64,000 nucleotides of DNA from Zerene cesonia (GCF_012273895.1 NC_052112.1:6076001-6140000); one strand, 5' to 3'; shown: positions 57,401 to 60,454, counted from the first letter of the stretch. Notes: generated by a model not told the origin, from the sequence alone. Numbers and translations: made by a program.

Positions 57401-60400
57401 CCCAGTCCTTTCCTTAATCCACTCGTCAATTCTTTCTTAATCCCTATCCAATTTTAAGTCGGTCGGGTTAGATTCATTTGTAGAGGCGTTCCTGGGCGGT
57501 GTAGCGTTTACCATCAAGCGACCCACCAGCTCCATTGCCAACGATGCCATAAAAAGCGTTGTTAAGTTAAGAGCAGTCTTTAACGTTCGCTTTTGTGTTT
57601 TATTTATCCCTTTTTTTTAAGTGGAGAATGCTCATGCATACCCACAGCCCGGGGAAAGGCCGTGGGTTATGTCGGACTTCCACTGCCTAGAGACGCAATG
57701 AACCTACCGACTAAACTCCACTGTGTCCCGTCTTCTCGCGCTATGCGCCGAGGTCATGGGAACTCATATGAAATCATCCACCACGTGTTTTATTTGTCCT
57801 GGCACGTATATACAAAAAAAAAACTGCATATCTCTCGTTCCGCAGGTTGTCCGCTCACAGTGAAAGTGAGCGCGGGCTCCGAGAGCGGGGACGCGTCCAA
57901 AGTGGTGTGCTCCGGCGCGGGGCTCGCGGGCGGCGTCGTGGGCCGGGACATACGCTCCTGGATAGACACGCGCCGCGCCGGTCCCGGGGAACTCACCGCG
58001 CATTGCACCGGCCCTAATAAGGTATGGAGATGAATACTAGCTATGTATATTGTTTTAACTTAATACTATAAAAAATGTGTAGTTTCGTCATTGCTCTTAA
58101 CTTCTTTGGTTTTAGATCGAATCGTATATCTGTTTTATAAAATAATTGGCAACATTTCAAAATTTTAAACAACCTTTTTGTTTATTTAAATCAAAACTCA
58201 CAGTATCTATATTATTTTCTTTATTAAAAATACTTAGTTTCATTTATCATTCATCTTTTTGCTTTTAATGATCATCTCATTCTAAAATGTCATAAAGGCA
58301 AATTTTTATTTCACCGTCATCACATCGTTATTCGTTTAAATTTATCTTCTAATTAAATAAATGATAAAAAATGTCAATAAATAAAATGAAAATATTGTGG
58401 TGTGAAATAAAGAAACGGTTATTTCATTCATAAAAGACTTTAAATAATGTGTTCAATTACGAATCGATACATTTCTGTAGTTTATAACATTGATTAAGCT
58501 TGCTGTTTACGTGTGATTTTAGTTTGTTTTTTCATTCTTTCAATAGTTTATCAATAGTTTATAACATGCAATAAAAGTATTAAAATATTCCGCCGCCAGG
58601 TGGCGTACTGTGAACTGTACGAGCACGGCGACGGCACGTTCACGCTGAACGTGAAACCAGCTGAGGCGGGCCGGCACGTGCTCAGCGTGCAGTTTGCGGG
58701 CGAGCACGTGCCCGGCTCGCCCTTCGTGCTTAAAGTGGCCGGTGCACCGGATCCCTCTAAGGTATGAGTGCTTATGTGTGAGCTTTTAAGATGATCAGCT
58801 CATCTGATCCAATCACAATGTATTAATTAAACACATGTTCTTCGATATACTACTAAAGGCAAACATAGTCATTTGTTATTTTCAAATAATTATAAATCAC
58901 TTTGACATGTATAACATCGAATCGGCTCAATATTGCCTTAAAAGTACCTAAAGTGTGAGTTATGCCTTATGAGCGAAGCATTCTCTGCTGTAGTTGCTTC
59001 AAATTTCTGAGTAGAAATATGTCGTAAAAAGAACATCAGCAAAATATGATGCACTTAATACAGCTTTTTAAAATGTCTTAGTGCTGTCATTAATGTTCCA
59101 TAACCATGTTGTCATTAATGTTCCATAACCATCCATTACAAACATTTTCTCTTTTTTATATTTTAATATTTATGCTCCACAGGTTCGCGTGTACGGGCCG
59201 GGTATAGAGGCGGGCGTTCTAGCGACATTCCAATCGCGGTTCGTATGCGACACCCGTGGAGCCGGAGCTGGCCAGCTAACCGTACGAGTGAGGGGACCGA
59301 AGGGTGCCTTCCGGGTGGAAATGCAGCGGGAGAGCCAGAAGGACAGGACCATTTTGTGCAAGGTGAGTGACTTATGCGTGCACGGCGGACTTACGTGACT
59401 AGAAAGGTACAGAGAACGAAAAATTACAAATAGTTTTAAAGCAAGACCAGGAGGAAAAGATATATTAAACTCTATCACTTTGGTTTGCAAAATGAGATTC
59501 AGGGAACTTTCTGTTCTCAAATGTGTTTAAGTCTAGTCGATGGGAAACCATGAAAGTCGTGTTAAAATGTTTCATAACAGGCCAAAAGAAATGTTCTTTT
59601 ACGATATAAGCTACTTTGTCAATAAACTCGAAAATAAATTCCACATTATTATATAGCATCAAATCCACCCTGGATGGAGTTTTGGTGAGATGGGGTTATT
59701 TCATCGAGTATTAATGTATCTAGTTTTTATTAATGATCGATGTATTTATTATATTTCATTGAATTTTATTACAAAGAAAAATTAAAGATAAATAAATTGT
59801 TTGTTTATTTCGATGTAGATACGTAATGGCTTATCAAGACTATTACACGATTAATATCTTACAGATCGTTGAAATTGATAAATTGCAAACTAAATAATAT
59901 CTGCTTTTGAAAAACATTTCGAATGCAACTTCATAAAATTTCTGCTTAATTCTCTGGTATTAAAAAGTAATATATCCGGTCTAGATATACCTAATATAAG
60001 ATAATAGATATACCTAATAAAAAATTGATATACTTCATTTAGGAAGAAAATTATACATTGAGATTCTATAATCTATTTGTAATATTTATGTTAGCAAAAA
60101 TATGCAATTAATAATTATACAATTACTAACCAAACTGATTTTATTTGTTAATGATCTTTATCTATCCGATATTTAAATTCGGATCTATTAATTAAAACTT
60201 ACGAACTAATTAATCAAATCTTTCCCAGTTTAAATACATTTACTAATTTTTTTAAGCAAAAAACACGTAATGATATAAGTATTTTCTCAGTTCTCGCCAA
60301 CCGAGCCAGGAGATTACCGCGTAGAAGTGCGATGGGCCGGCCGCCATGTTCCCGGCTCGCCTTTCCCTGTTATGATATTTGACACACAGGAAGAACTCAG

Positions 60401-60428
60401 ACGTTATTTACAAGCCACTGCTGCTTAA
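10380..60428 (+). CDS. jbug: jitterbug-type filamin, whole gene (52 visible coding exons)
   Basis: This is a large actin-binding scaffold. The order is CH1 (about residues 46-155), CH2 (166-265), CH3 (266-370), filamin repeats 1-3 (about 372-648), a Ser/Pro/Arg-rich linker (about 649-1019) and repeats 4-23, most ending in the V-P-G-S-P-F type strand motif. CH1 is diagnostic (LWVEIQANTFRNW, VNGNLKLILGLIWSLI). Three CH domains indicate jitterbug rather than cheerio. Visible coding length is 8,573 bases. Phases are continuous from 10380 to 44812 and from 47248 to 60428; between them an exon is lost in the 45791-46790 gap. Filamins of this family cross-link cortical actin and anchor membrane proteins, and a role in tendon cells and neurons is known for Drosophila jitterbug. 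The gene name rests on domain order, not on alignment. Confidence 0.88.
10771..10951 (+). CDS. jbug: filamin exon 2: CH1 core
   Basis: It starts VIDLVEDLRDGTILCSLVEA after TTTCTCAG and ends in phase 1. DLRDG..L..L.E is the conserved CH signature, and HHKLENVTTALQAIEDDGVKL is the following helix pair. Confidence 0.95.
11038..11137 (+). CDS. jbug: filamin exon 3: end of CH1
   Basis: It encodes GNVDIVNGNLKLILGLIWSL, the hallmark last helix of type-1 CH domains in filamin and actinin relatives, and ends in phase 2 at AG|GTAAGT. Confidence 0.95.
11748..12084 (+). mobile_element. SINE-like element, copy 1 (longest)
   Basis: It contains GCCGGAGGCCCATATCC, runs of TCCTTTCC, GGCGGTGGTAGCGC and CATCAGGCGACCCACCAGC, and ends in CATAAAAAAAAA, a short A-tail expected of retroposition. 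Related copies lie at 31427-31592, 56379-56600 and 57374-57556. Its short open frames in both directions are not genes. Confidence 0.7.
12529..12544. repeat. perfect 16-bp GC palindrome
   Basis: CCAGGGCCGGCCCTGG reads the same on both strands, in otherwise AT-rich intron DNA. It is probably part of an old repeat. Confidence 0.6.
13187..13329 (+). CDS. jbug: filamin exon 4: CH2 first half
   Basis: It encodes LMLSWLQSTLPECRVSNLTT and then DWNSGVLLSALLDYCKPGAF. DWN.G..L.AL.D is the classic CH2 signature. It enters in phase 2 and leaves in phase 1. Confidence 0.94.
13730..13953 (+). CDS. jbug: filamin exon 5: CH2 second half and start of CH3
   Basis: HEAVENCRRAMKLAHRELQV and PEYLASPWLDELSGMTYLSY complete CH2 (final DE.SGMTYLSYF). 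GVKATLDWVNSRLERPISNF then opens a third CH domain, which two-CH filamins lack. Leaves in phase 0. Confidence 0.94.
15353..15494 (+). CDS. jbug: filamin exon 6: CH3 core
   Basis: TDWNDGRVANELVRSMGGPA repeats the D-W-N-D-G signature of CH2. WEENNQQAIDAAKKLG is the following helix. Leaves in phase 1. Confidence 0.94.
15495..16050. other. intron 6
   Basis: AT-rich, with no repeat or exon recognised. Confidence 0.7.
16051..16214 (+). CDS. jbug: filamin exon 7: end of CH3, start of repeat 1
   Basis: VQPVLSAKDMSSSDVEHLGV and MAWATQFRNIPPRPP close CH3. LRVALDSTSGRVGEP begins the first filamin repeat. Leaves in phase 0 at CCT|GTAAGT. Confidence 0.94.
16487..16662 (+). CDS. jbug: filamin exon 8: repeat 1
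   Basis: TYIKVESISRDLSISDVKVY and SRGSGEFVPEHAGMHEIVLV follow the strand pattern of a filamin repeat (F.P...G.H.I.L). Leaves in phase 2. Confidence 0.9.
17187..17299 (+). CDS. jbug: filamin exon 9: repeat 1 end, repeat 2 start
   Basis: VDGRYFFRVLPRLVSVPPPG closes repeat 1; CAAGSLVEVLVSATG opens repeat 2. Enters in phase 2 and leaves in phase 1. Confidence 0.88.
17580..17744 (+). mobile_element. Helitron-like element, internally shortened copy
   Basis: It opens TCCTACTAATATTATAAATG and ends CTACGGCTAGT, with no visible target duplication, as in Helitrons. It lacks the GC-rich stretch before CTAGT that is present at 35428-35608. Confidence 0.65.
17787..17968 (+). CDS. jbug: filamin exon 10: repeat 2
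   Basis: APRREDIDVTAHSPSGRAVP, then FQPDEAGTWTIAITYKGEHI: the conserved F.P.E.G.....I.Y.G half of a filamin repeat. Leaves in phase 0. Confidence 0.93.
17969..19005. other. intron 10
   Basis: It contains a repeat fragment at 18541-18665. Otherwise it is AT-rich with nothing recognised. Confidence 0.65.
18541..18665 (+). repeat. interspersed repeat fragment
   Basis: The stretch GTCCGCGATGGACTCCTACT, then ACCGATTTTAATCAAATTTG, is a recurrent motif of short lepidopteran repeats. No termini are preserved. Confidence 0.4.
19006..19248 (+). CDS. jbug: filamin exon 11: repeat 2 end, repeat 3
   Basis: GGPFTCEVFEPAGVRLSPGA is the closing G-G-P-F strand of repeat 2. FELDTSGCGVKGDLQLDIVH and YRATFMPKAPGKHR are repeat 3. 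Exactly 81 codons, phase 0 on both sides. Confidence 0.94.
19447..19573 (+). CDS. jbug: filamin exon 12: repeat 3 end, linker start
   Basis: LYIYFNGYDVHGSPHVFRVG ends repeat 3 with the G-S-P motif. The chain then changes to SRSKKPRDSASPSPAYARIS, the start of the disordered linker. Leaves in phase 1. Confidence 0.93.
19759..20167 (+). CDS. jbug: filamin exon 13: Ser/Pro/Arg linker with tandem SP units
   Basis: This is the longest exon (409 bases, about 136 codons), without globular domain character. The last third is a run of about seven-residue units of the form N/A-S/T-S-P-x-x-R (SNSPYR, ASSPYR, ATSPVGR, TSPLTR, KDSPLNR, TASPINR). Ser-Pro with flanking Arg suggests proline-directed phosphorylation. 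Leaves in phase 2. Confidence 0.92.
20539..20711 (+). CDS. jbug: filamin exon 14: linker
   Basis: It continues the SP units (VNSPTERYSPVTTTKRVVEK) and then a Ser-rich stretch (MYSSYSGSQDNLDQSSPLSS). Enters in phase 2 and leaves in phase 1. Confidence 0.92.
21014..21107 (+). CDS. jbug: filamin exon 15: linker
   Basis: GEGGDPGGKAYNTRKDSWDS then VEKTRQMLSNN. The acceptor tract is weak (AAAAAGGGATAG), but both phases match the neighbours. Confidence 0.82.
21406..21568 (+). CDS. jbug: filamin exon 16: linker
   Basis: A charged, Gln/Arg-rich stretch (LESSNTERYGQNTLERETQR, FNRQLDRLADERESDTYTSR) that may be partly helical. Leaves in phase 0 at CGT|GTAAGT. Confidence 0.9.
21868..22005 (+). repeat. 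interspersed repeat fragment
   Basis: GGCTAAACCGATTTTGATGA followed by a T-run and GAAAGCTTGTGACTCCGTGT resembles a widespread lepidopteran non-autonomous repeat. Confidence 0.4.
22175..22344 (+). CDS. jbug: filamin exon 17: linker
   Basis: QEIKREVRESSYVVRDSSYS, SVEETRQQHQSFLSNRPPRD and PTGGAPTETDAAHARF. The frame that looks longest by eye here is a shadow; this phase-0 frame joins both neighbours. Leaves in phase 2. Confidence 0.88.
22345..23600. other. intron 17
   Basis: It holds the fullest copy of the palindromic repeat (22413-22609). The rest is AT-rich with nothing recognised. Confidence 0.65.
22413..22609 (+). repeat. palindromic interspersed repeat, copy 3 (fullest)
   Basis: Inverted arms of about 33 bases (GAAATTAAAAACTTTTTAAC.. 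and ..GTTAAA-like AACTTTTTAATTTC) flank a GC-rich core, GGGGAGACTGTCTCCCCGTG, then GTGTTCGAAACGTCGGG. No coding capacity; it behaves like a MITE. Confidence 0.7.
23601..23692 (+). CDS. jbug: filamin exon 18: linker end, repeat 4 start
   Basis: RPIQRDNNRGAKG ends the linker. IVIKPTYKGVVGQPVEFI is strand A-B of repeat 4 (V.G.P.EF). Leaves in phase 1. Confidence 0.92.
24191..24367 (+). CDS. jbug: filamin exon 19: repeat 4 body
   Basis: VDASTAGPGQLELEVSGGNG, then YIAAFTPRVLRPHSVRVTFN and NEHVPG. A canonical repeat: V.AS.AGPG.L.V and F.P.....H.V.V.FN...VPG. Leaves in phase 1, the same phase as the candidate alternative start exon at 27670-27679. Confidence 0.95.
27255..27400 (+). promoter_or_regulatory. 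candidate internal promoter
   Basis: A CpG-rich patch inside an AT-rich intron. It contains GCCGCCATTTTG (27263-27274), a match to the YY1/Pho site, and a full palindromic CRE, TGACGTCA, at 27286-27293, followed by GCGGCTGGGCGCGGGCGAGC. Both motifs are typical of metazoan core promoters. No TATA box is apparent. It lies about 300 bases upstream of the candidate start exon. Confidence 0.5.
27670..27679 (+). CDS. jbug: candidate alternative first coding exon (short filamin)
   Basis: ATG TAC GTG G is followed by the donor GTGAGA, so it would leave in phase 1. The next acceptor, at 37448, is phase 1, and joining gives M-Y-V-G-S-P-W-Q-V-E-V, in frame through the rest of the gene. An in-frame stop at 27559 closes the frame upstream. 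Short ORFs start at 27390 and about 27418 in the presumed leader. A second donor, GTGAGT at 27614, is an alternative. Not confirmed by transcripts. Confidence 0.42.
29399..29598 (-). mobile_element. Helitron-like element, near-complete
   Basis: On the minus strand it runs from TCCTACTAATATTATAAATG to CGCGGGGCGCAGCTA and shares CAATTGCAATGAAATTTGGT with the copies at 17580, 35428, 51852 and 57031. Confidence 0.7.
30590..30858 (+). promoter_or_regulatory. second GC-richer patch, possible alternative leader exon
   Basis: It contains GTCCCGCGAGCGTTTCCGTT and TGGTTCCGCGGCTAATCTGC and ends at a donor-like TATAG|GTACTG (30859). The only ATG near its end opens seven codons and stops in the TAG at the donor, so it could serve only as a non-coding first exon. 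Weak evidence. Confidence 0.25.
31427..31592 (-). mobile_element. SINE-like element, copy 2 (partial)
   Basis: The reverse complement contains AGACCGGCATGAAATAGTAG and CGGTAATCGGGTGAGTCGGA, matching the family at 11748-12084. Confidence 0.6.
31605..31625. repeat. GT microsatellite
   Basis: A tandem GT run of about ten units directly next to the SINE-like element. Confidence 0.8.
33809..34952. mobile_element. mariner-like element, interior in assembly gap
   Basis: The left end TACCTAGTCTTGCCATAAAT and the right end, whose reverse complement is TACTTAGTCTGGCCATAAAT, are imperfect inverted repeats bordered by TA, the target used by Tc1/mariner elements. The resemblance to the mori subfamily of mariner is from memory. 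All of the interior is N. Confidence 0.55.
33882..34881. other. assembly gap (exactly 1000 N)
   Basis: A round-number gap of unknown true size. It lies inside a transposon, so loss of filamin coding sequence here is unlikely; phases across this intron agree. Confidence 0.97.
35428..35608 (+). mobile_element. Helitron-like element
   Basis: It opens TCCTACTAATATTATAAATG and ends ACCGCGGGGCGCAGCTAGT. The GC-rich end with CTAG before T is the expected Helitron 3' terminus. Confidence 0.7.
36124..36311 (+). mobile_element. Helitron-like element, divergent 5' half
   Basis: The 3' 70 bases match the copy at 35428-35608 (ATTCCTACGGGATACGGACT through GCGCAGCTAGT). The 5' half differs (TTCTCGTGTCACAGTTTTCG), so it is a sister subfamily sharing the same terminus. 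Confidence 0.6.
37448..37587 (+). CDS. jbug: filamin exon 20: repeat 4 end, repeat 5 start
   Basis: GSPWQVEVMAG closes repeat 4. A glycine run (AGGGGGE) leads to VPAVFEISTSPGASSFSKNE of repeat 5. Enters in phase 1 and leaves in phase 0. An internal ATG in this exon could also serve as a start for a short form. Confidence 0.93.
37588..39363. other. intron 20
   Basis: AT-rich, 1.8 kb. I see no exon or clear repeat. Confidence 0.65.
39364..39489 (+). CDS. jbug: filamin exon 21: repeat 5
   Basis: VGVTVTAPSRRHVTARVLDV, then GVYRIEFTPEEVGTHLID: Y.I.F.P.E.G.H.I.V pattern. 42 codons, phase 0 on both sides. Confidence 0.94.
40267..40387 (+). CDS. jbug: filamin exon 22: repeat 5 end, repeat 6 start
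   Basis: LAAGPLVAKVYDASLIKVTD carries the repeat boundary, with AAGPL in place of the usual VPGSPF. VGNAIVGQQSQFR is the start of repeat 6. Leaves in phase 1. Confidence 0.92.
40596..40669 (+). CDS. jbug: filamin exon 23: repeat 6
   Basis: VDASAAGEGQLEISINEGEV is the conserved V.AS.AG.G.L.I segment. At 74 bases it is among the shortest exons. Leaves in phase 0. Confidence 0.94.
40670..41317. other. intron 23
   Basis: AT-rich, with no recognised feature. Confidence 0.6.
41318..41474 (+). CDS. jbug: filamin exon 24: repeat 6 end, repeat 7 start
   Basis: HRVDIKFNGEPVPSSPFVFH ends repeat 6 with VPSSPF; VAPAQRVSIDTSQI begins repeat 7. Leaves in phase 1. Confidence 0.94.
41781..41817. repeat. 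perfect 16-bp inverted repeat (hairpin, 5-base loop)
   Basis: AATATTTTTACCGTGG (41781-41796), loop GGAAT, then the exact complement at 41802-41817. It is followed by short direct repeats of the TTTTAGAA(C/T)ATAAGAA type and by TCATTTGACAGTCAAATGTC, so the cluster may be a small palindromic element. Confidence 0.7.
42128..42336 (+). CDS. jbug: filamin exon 25: repeat 7
   Basis: SVRVEGSGGGELTVTVRGPR, then FTAKNVGPHTLTAHYNNQPV. The conserved GP.G and the closing H.L...YN..PVP are present. Leaves in phase 0. Confidence 0.95.
42540..42719 (+). CDS. jbug: filamin exon 26: repeat 7 end, repeat 8
   Basis: GTPFICKAYDSKLVSVSGGS ends repeat 7 with P-G-T-P-F; LAVDAAQAGEGNLEITVAAR is repeat 8. Phase 0 on both sides. 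Confidence 0.95.
43160..43234 (+). CDS. jbug: filamin exon 27: repeat 8
   Basis: GNARFTVSFTPTEACEHVVN then VSFNK. F.V.F.PTE...H.V.V.FN is the consensus strand pair. 25 codons. Confidence 0.94.
43472..43631 (+). CDS. jbug: filamin exon 28: repeat 8 end, repeat 9 start
   Basis: MRVPGCPLVIDVSEGGVSGA ends repeat 8 with VPGCP. The repeat 9 start (PTFLTLHHSTATLEQIEVNV) departs from consensus. Leaves in phase 1. Confidence 0.92.
43632..44663. other. intron 28
   Basis: AT-rich, becoming GC-rich over its last 60 bases, with a small tandem GAGTTAGGGC duplication and no normal pyrimidine tract before the acceptor. Confidence 0.6.
44664..44812 (+). CDS. jbug: filamin exon 29: repeat 9 body and end
   Basis: Joined to exon 28 it gives EGPNGASVPAAVSAAGAGTF, then EFVPRAVGEHRLNVLVDSQP and IPASPFHLK. 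GC-rich. The acceptor GCGCGTAG lacks a pyrimidine tract, but frame and domain content are unambiguous. Leaves in phase 0. Confidence 0.92.
44934..45628 (+). mobile_element. Helitron-like element, about 695 bp
   Basis: It opens TCTACACTAATATTATAAAG and ends GAAGCCGGGGCGGACCGCTAGT, with 5' TC and 3' CTAG(T). It contains ACTGGACCGATTTTAAAAAT and no intact protein; an open frame inside (45185-45391) is not a gene. Confidence 0.68.
45765..45790 (+). CDS. jbug: candidate start of the missing filamin exon (cut by gap)
   Basis: After GGTGAG the sequence reads GTG CGG GGT CTG AGG GAG GCA CGC CC in the phase 0 demanded by exon 29: V-R-G-L-R-E-A-R-P. This resembles the G-L-x-x-A segment that opens many repeats of this protein (compare AGRGLAHAAPHTPAVFTV in repeat 21). 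The acceptor context is poor and the gap starts at once, so this is tentative. Confidence 0.3.
45791..46790. other. assembly gap (exactly 1000 N) hiding filamin coding sequence
   Basis: Exon 29 leaves in phase 0, while exon 31 must be entered in phase 1, so an exon of 3n+1 bases is missing. Repeat 10 lacks its first strands. The right border is a mariner-like end, so a transposon copy also lies in the gap. Confidence 0.93.
46791..46859 (-). mobile_element. mariner-like element end, second copy
   Basis: The first 68 bases after the gap are the exact reverse complement of the left border of the other gap, ending CAAGACTAGGTA at the TA target. The other end must be inside the gap. Confidence 0.6.
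47248..47415 (+). CDS. jbug: filamin exon 31: repeat 10 body
   Basis: VETMAAGPGNLEVTVNGGRV and YAISFTPRDPRPHTVELRFN, then GDHVPG. The first two bases complete a codon begun in the missing exon. A reading frame that continues upstream to 47160 is intron read-through. Leaves in phase 1. Confidence 0.94.
47420..47512 (+). mobile_element. Helitron-like 5' fragment abutting a splice donor
   Basis: TCTATACTAATATTATAAGA begins four bases into the intron, right after GTAA, and continues with CCGATTTGAAAAATTATTTC. The 3' part is lost. The element therefore contributes donor positions +5 and +6. Confidence 0.6.
47765..47934 (+). CDS. jbug: filamin exon 32: repeat 10 end, repeat 11
   Basis: GSPFVCHVSAPARVIGAGSG closes repeat 10 and opens repeat 11. 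VSVGDAYTFSVDSPTSPHVE then VLGPARRPVPVQ. Leaves in phase 0. Confidence 0.94.
48109..48201 (+). CDS. jbug: filamin exon 33: repeat 11
   Basis: RYTISFIPVDVGDHSIE: Y.I.F.P.D.G.H.I pattern. 31 codons, phase 0 on both sides. Confidence 0.93.
48380..48412. repeat. TTTA microsatellite
   Basis: About eight TTTA units, followed by ACTTGCCATAACAGGACAAG, possibly the tail region of an old retroelement. Confidence 0.7.
48655..48799 (+). CDS. jbug: filamin exon 34: repeat 11 end, repeat 12 start
   Basis: GGHVEGSPFLVKAYSAARVS ends repeat 11. VTDISPGVVGRPVSFTINAS is the A-B strand pair of repeat 12. Leaves in phase 1. Confidence 0.95.
48872..48957 (+). CDS. jbug: filamin exon 35: repeat 12
   Basis: GAGNLEIIVAVNGRNVPNYV, then QSEGNARFK. 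29 codons, ending in phase 0 at AAA|GTAAGA. Confidence 0.94.
49094..49286 (+). CDS. jbug: filamin exon 36: repeat 12 end, repeat 13 start
   Basis: VNFKPTEAAPHTLSVRFNGH, then AVPGSPFTCMVS; followed by ATGPGLSSAARGESAEINLT of repeat 13. The acceptor (CTTGAAG) is short on pyrimidines. Leaves in phase 1. Confidence 0.93.
49287..49910. other. intron 36
   Basis: AT-rich, with nothing recognised. Confidence 0.6.
49911..50132 (+). CDS. jbug: filamin exon 37: repeat 13, repeat 14 start
   Basis: ISVTGPGGTSVRTNTRPLGE, YTCTYTPEAVGRHSVHVQCA and GRHVPGSPFVCNVYDVRCVR: a textbook repeat on one GC-rich exon. The overlapping frame in +1 is a shadow. Leaves in phase 1. Confidence 0.95.
50348..50369. repeat. 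AAAT microsatellite
   Basis: About five tandem AAAT units in the intron. Confidence 0.7.
50609..50772 (+). CDS. jbug: filamin exon 38: repeat 14
   Basis: An acidic insertion, LEGLNLDESADEERGVEVGK, precedes VTFSVDAAGAGEGTLELVVS. Leaves in phase 0. Confidence 0.94.
50948..51098 (+). CDS. jbug: filamin exon 39: repeat 14 end, repeat 15 start
   Basis: LYDVTFIPVSREAHRVSVTF, then NEQPVPGSPFVCRV ends repeat 14. NEPHTYVQI starts repeat 15. Leaves in phase 1. Confidence 0.95.
51295..51543 (+). CDS. jbug: filamin exon 40: degenerate repeat 15, repeat 16 start
   Basis: ATIEIDENLSDVEVLSPTGT and LLSFPVSRVGRYVVRSARGP keep the strand rhythm, but the AGPG and VPGSPF motifs are absent, so repeat 15 is short and degenerate. 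AAVKVLSIGEAVAHRPAIIT opens repeat 16. Leaves in phase 1. Confidence 0.9.
51852..52050 (-). mobile_element. Helitron-like element
   Basis: On the minus strand it runs from about CTAATATCATAAATGCGAAA to ACCGCGGGGCGCAGG. It matches the copies at 29399 and 57031, and a GAGGAT microsatellite directly adjoins it. Confidence 0.68.
52051..52077. repeat. GAGGAT / GATGAG microsatellite
   Basis: Short tandem hexamers and GAT-GAG units next to the Helitron-like element. Confidence 0.6.
52163..52383 (+). CDS. jbug: filamin exon 41: repeat 16
   Basis: VSTSAAGGGRLSVRVSSGGR, then APHRIALLWSGTPVAREPLV. The strand order holds, but the usual VPGSPF is VAREPL. Strongly GC-rich, so several overlapping open frames appear; only this one fits both phases. 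Confidence 0.92.
52765..52972 (+). CDS. jbug: filamin exon 42: repeat 17
   Basis: VSRVSSFSIDTLGRAAREFD, then VVVSGPGARALPVRCYQTKS and LLQAEFTITDVGQSTI. GC-rich. Leaves in phase 1. Confidence 0.93.
53432..53560 (+). CDS. jbug: filamin exon 43: repeat 17 end, repeat 18 start
   Basis: EVLHLSKAITGSPYTCESFD ends repeat 17 with I-T-G-S-P-Y; LSGLPTGNLIAHTPINFT opens repeat 18. Leaves in phase 1. Confidence 0.94.
53600..53798 (-). mobile_element. short interspersed element (RTE- or Helitron-derived)
   Basis: On the minus strand it contains TATGTTCCTATGTATGCTTA and ACTACGCAACGGATTTTGAT and ends GGCGTGCGAAGCCGGGGGGC. This is a common lepidopteran element with a GC-rich 3' end. Confidence 0.5.
54022..54186 (+). 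CDS. jbug: filamin exon 44: repeat 18
   Basis: VDTKDAGVGELDVLCEAMGE, then YKVRLRPTMPAHYRIYVTYG. Consensus V.T.DAG.G.L.V. Leaves in phase 1. Confidence 0.95.
54476..54633 (+). CDS. jbug: filamin exon 45: repeat 18 end, repeat 19 start
   Basis: GATIPGSPISLGVLSARASI ends repeat 18; GTGLAHAHVGKEAAFTIHCV opens repeat 19. GC-rich. Leaves in phase 0. Confidence 0.95.
54654..54938 (+). mobile_element. interspersed element close to a splice donor
   Basis: TCCTAACTAATATTATAAAT matches the 5' end of the Helitron-like family, and CTAGTTT lies at the far end; the middle is divergent. It begins 20 bases after the donor at 54634. Confidence 0.4.
55274..55453 (+). CDS. jbug: filamin exon 46: repeat 19
   Basis: VERLNDGKEEDSDTGLLECR is a charged insertion, then YIPLVVGQYEVRIFVPSGPL and PGSPFSVK. 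Phase 0 on both sides. Confidence 0.94.
55659..55803 (+). CDS. jbug: filamin exon 47: repeat 20 first half
   Basis: VIDTSAIVAVGGWGTDNSGR, then LVLDTSNAGPGTLECLLAGR. Its donor is C|GTTAGT, leaving in phase 1. Confidence 0.92.
56124..56339 (+). CDS. jbug: filamin exon 48: repeat 20 end, repeat 21 start
   Basis: GRAVVTLAAPEGVSGEQELE, then LTYNGALVAGAPRRALVASG closes repeat 20; VTLAGRGLAHAAPHTPAVFT opens repeat 21. Leaves in phase 1. Confidence 0.94.
56379..56600 (-). mobile_element. SINE-like element, copy 3
   Basis: The reverse complement contains GACCGGCGTGAAGTAGTAGC and CATCAGGCGAACCGC, matching the element at 11748-12084. Confidence 0.62.
56728..56901 (+). CDS. jbug: filamin exon 49: repeat 21
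   Basis: DGSAAGPGAPEASLSSPDGE, then LWRATYTPRRAGDHHLRVLW and AGRLVKG. The G replaces P-G of the usual border. Leaves in phase 1. Confidence 0.94.
57031..57220 (-). mobile_element. Helitron-like element
   Basis: The left border is ACTAGCTGTGCCCCGCGGTT, the reverse of the 3' terminus. It is in the same orientation as the copy at 51852-52050, 5 kb away. Confidence 0.7.
57374..57556 (+). mobile_element. SINE-like element, copy 4 (partial)
   Basis: GGAGGCCCATATCGTTTCCT, GGCGGTGTAGCGTTTACCAT and CAAGCGACCCACCAGCTCCA, ending in CATAAAAA. It lacks the 5' third. Confidence 0.65.
57846..58021 (+). CDS. jbug: filamin exon 50: repeat 21 end, repeat 22 start
   Basis: GCPLTVKVSAGSESGDASKV ends repeat 21; CSGAGLAGGVVGRDIRSWID and RAGPGELTAHCTGPNK begin repeat 22. 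Leaves in phase 0 at AAG|GTATGG. Confidence 0.94.
58022..58599. other. intron 50
   Basis: AT-rich, with nothing recognised. Confidence 0.6.
58600..58761 (+). CDS. jbug: filamin exon 51: repeat 22
   Basis: GDGTFTLNVKPAEAGRHVLS, then FAGEHVPGSPFVLKVAGAPD. Perfect repeat ending. Phase 0 on both sides. Confidence 0.96.
59183..59362 (+). CDS. jbug: filamin exon 52: repeat 23
   Basis: VRVYGPGIEAGVLATFQSRF and DTRGAGAGQLTVRVRGPKGA: the strongest match to a canonical repeat start (V.GPG.E.G......F......AG.G.L.V...GP.G). 60 codons. Confidence 0.96.
59363..60290. other. intron 52
   Basis: AT-rich, with nothing recognised. Confidence 0.6.
60291..60428 (+). CDS. jbug: filamin exon 53: last exon and stop
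   Basis: FSPTEPGDYRVEVRWAGRHV, then PGSPFPVMIFDTQEELRRYL and QATAA, stop TAA at 60426-60428. The protein ends about 16 residues after the last repeat, where vertebrate filamins have a dimerisation repeat. Confidence 0.96.
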   Translation, partial: FSPTEPGDYRVEVRWAGRHVPGSPFPVMIFDTQEELRRYLQATAA

Positions 60429-60448
60429 ATCGTTTATAATTTAAATAT

Positions 60449-60454
60449 AATAAA
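60449..60454 (+). terminator. proximal filamin poly(A) signal
   Basis: AATAAA 20 bases after the stop codon. Probably too close to be the main site, but it is a perfect match. Confidence 0.4.

Larger units (their letters stand above)
56902..57845. other. intron 49, densely packed with repeats
   Basis: It carries a Helitron-like element (57031-57220), a SINE-like element (57374-57556) and another repeat-like stretch around 57640-57790 containing TAGAGACGCAATGAACCTAC. The frame that runs through this last stretch into exon 50 is read-through. Confidence 0.6.

Noticed and set aside
57593..57845. Open frame continuing into filamin exon 50
   Set aside because: The upstream part is repeat-derived intron, and the acceptor CCGCAG at 57845 fits the required phase.
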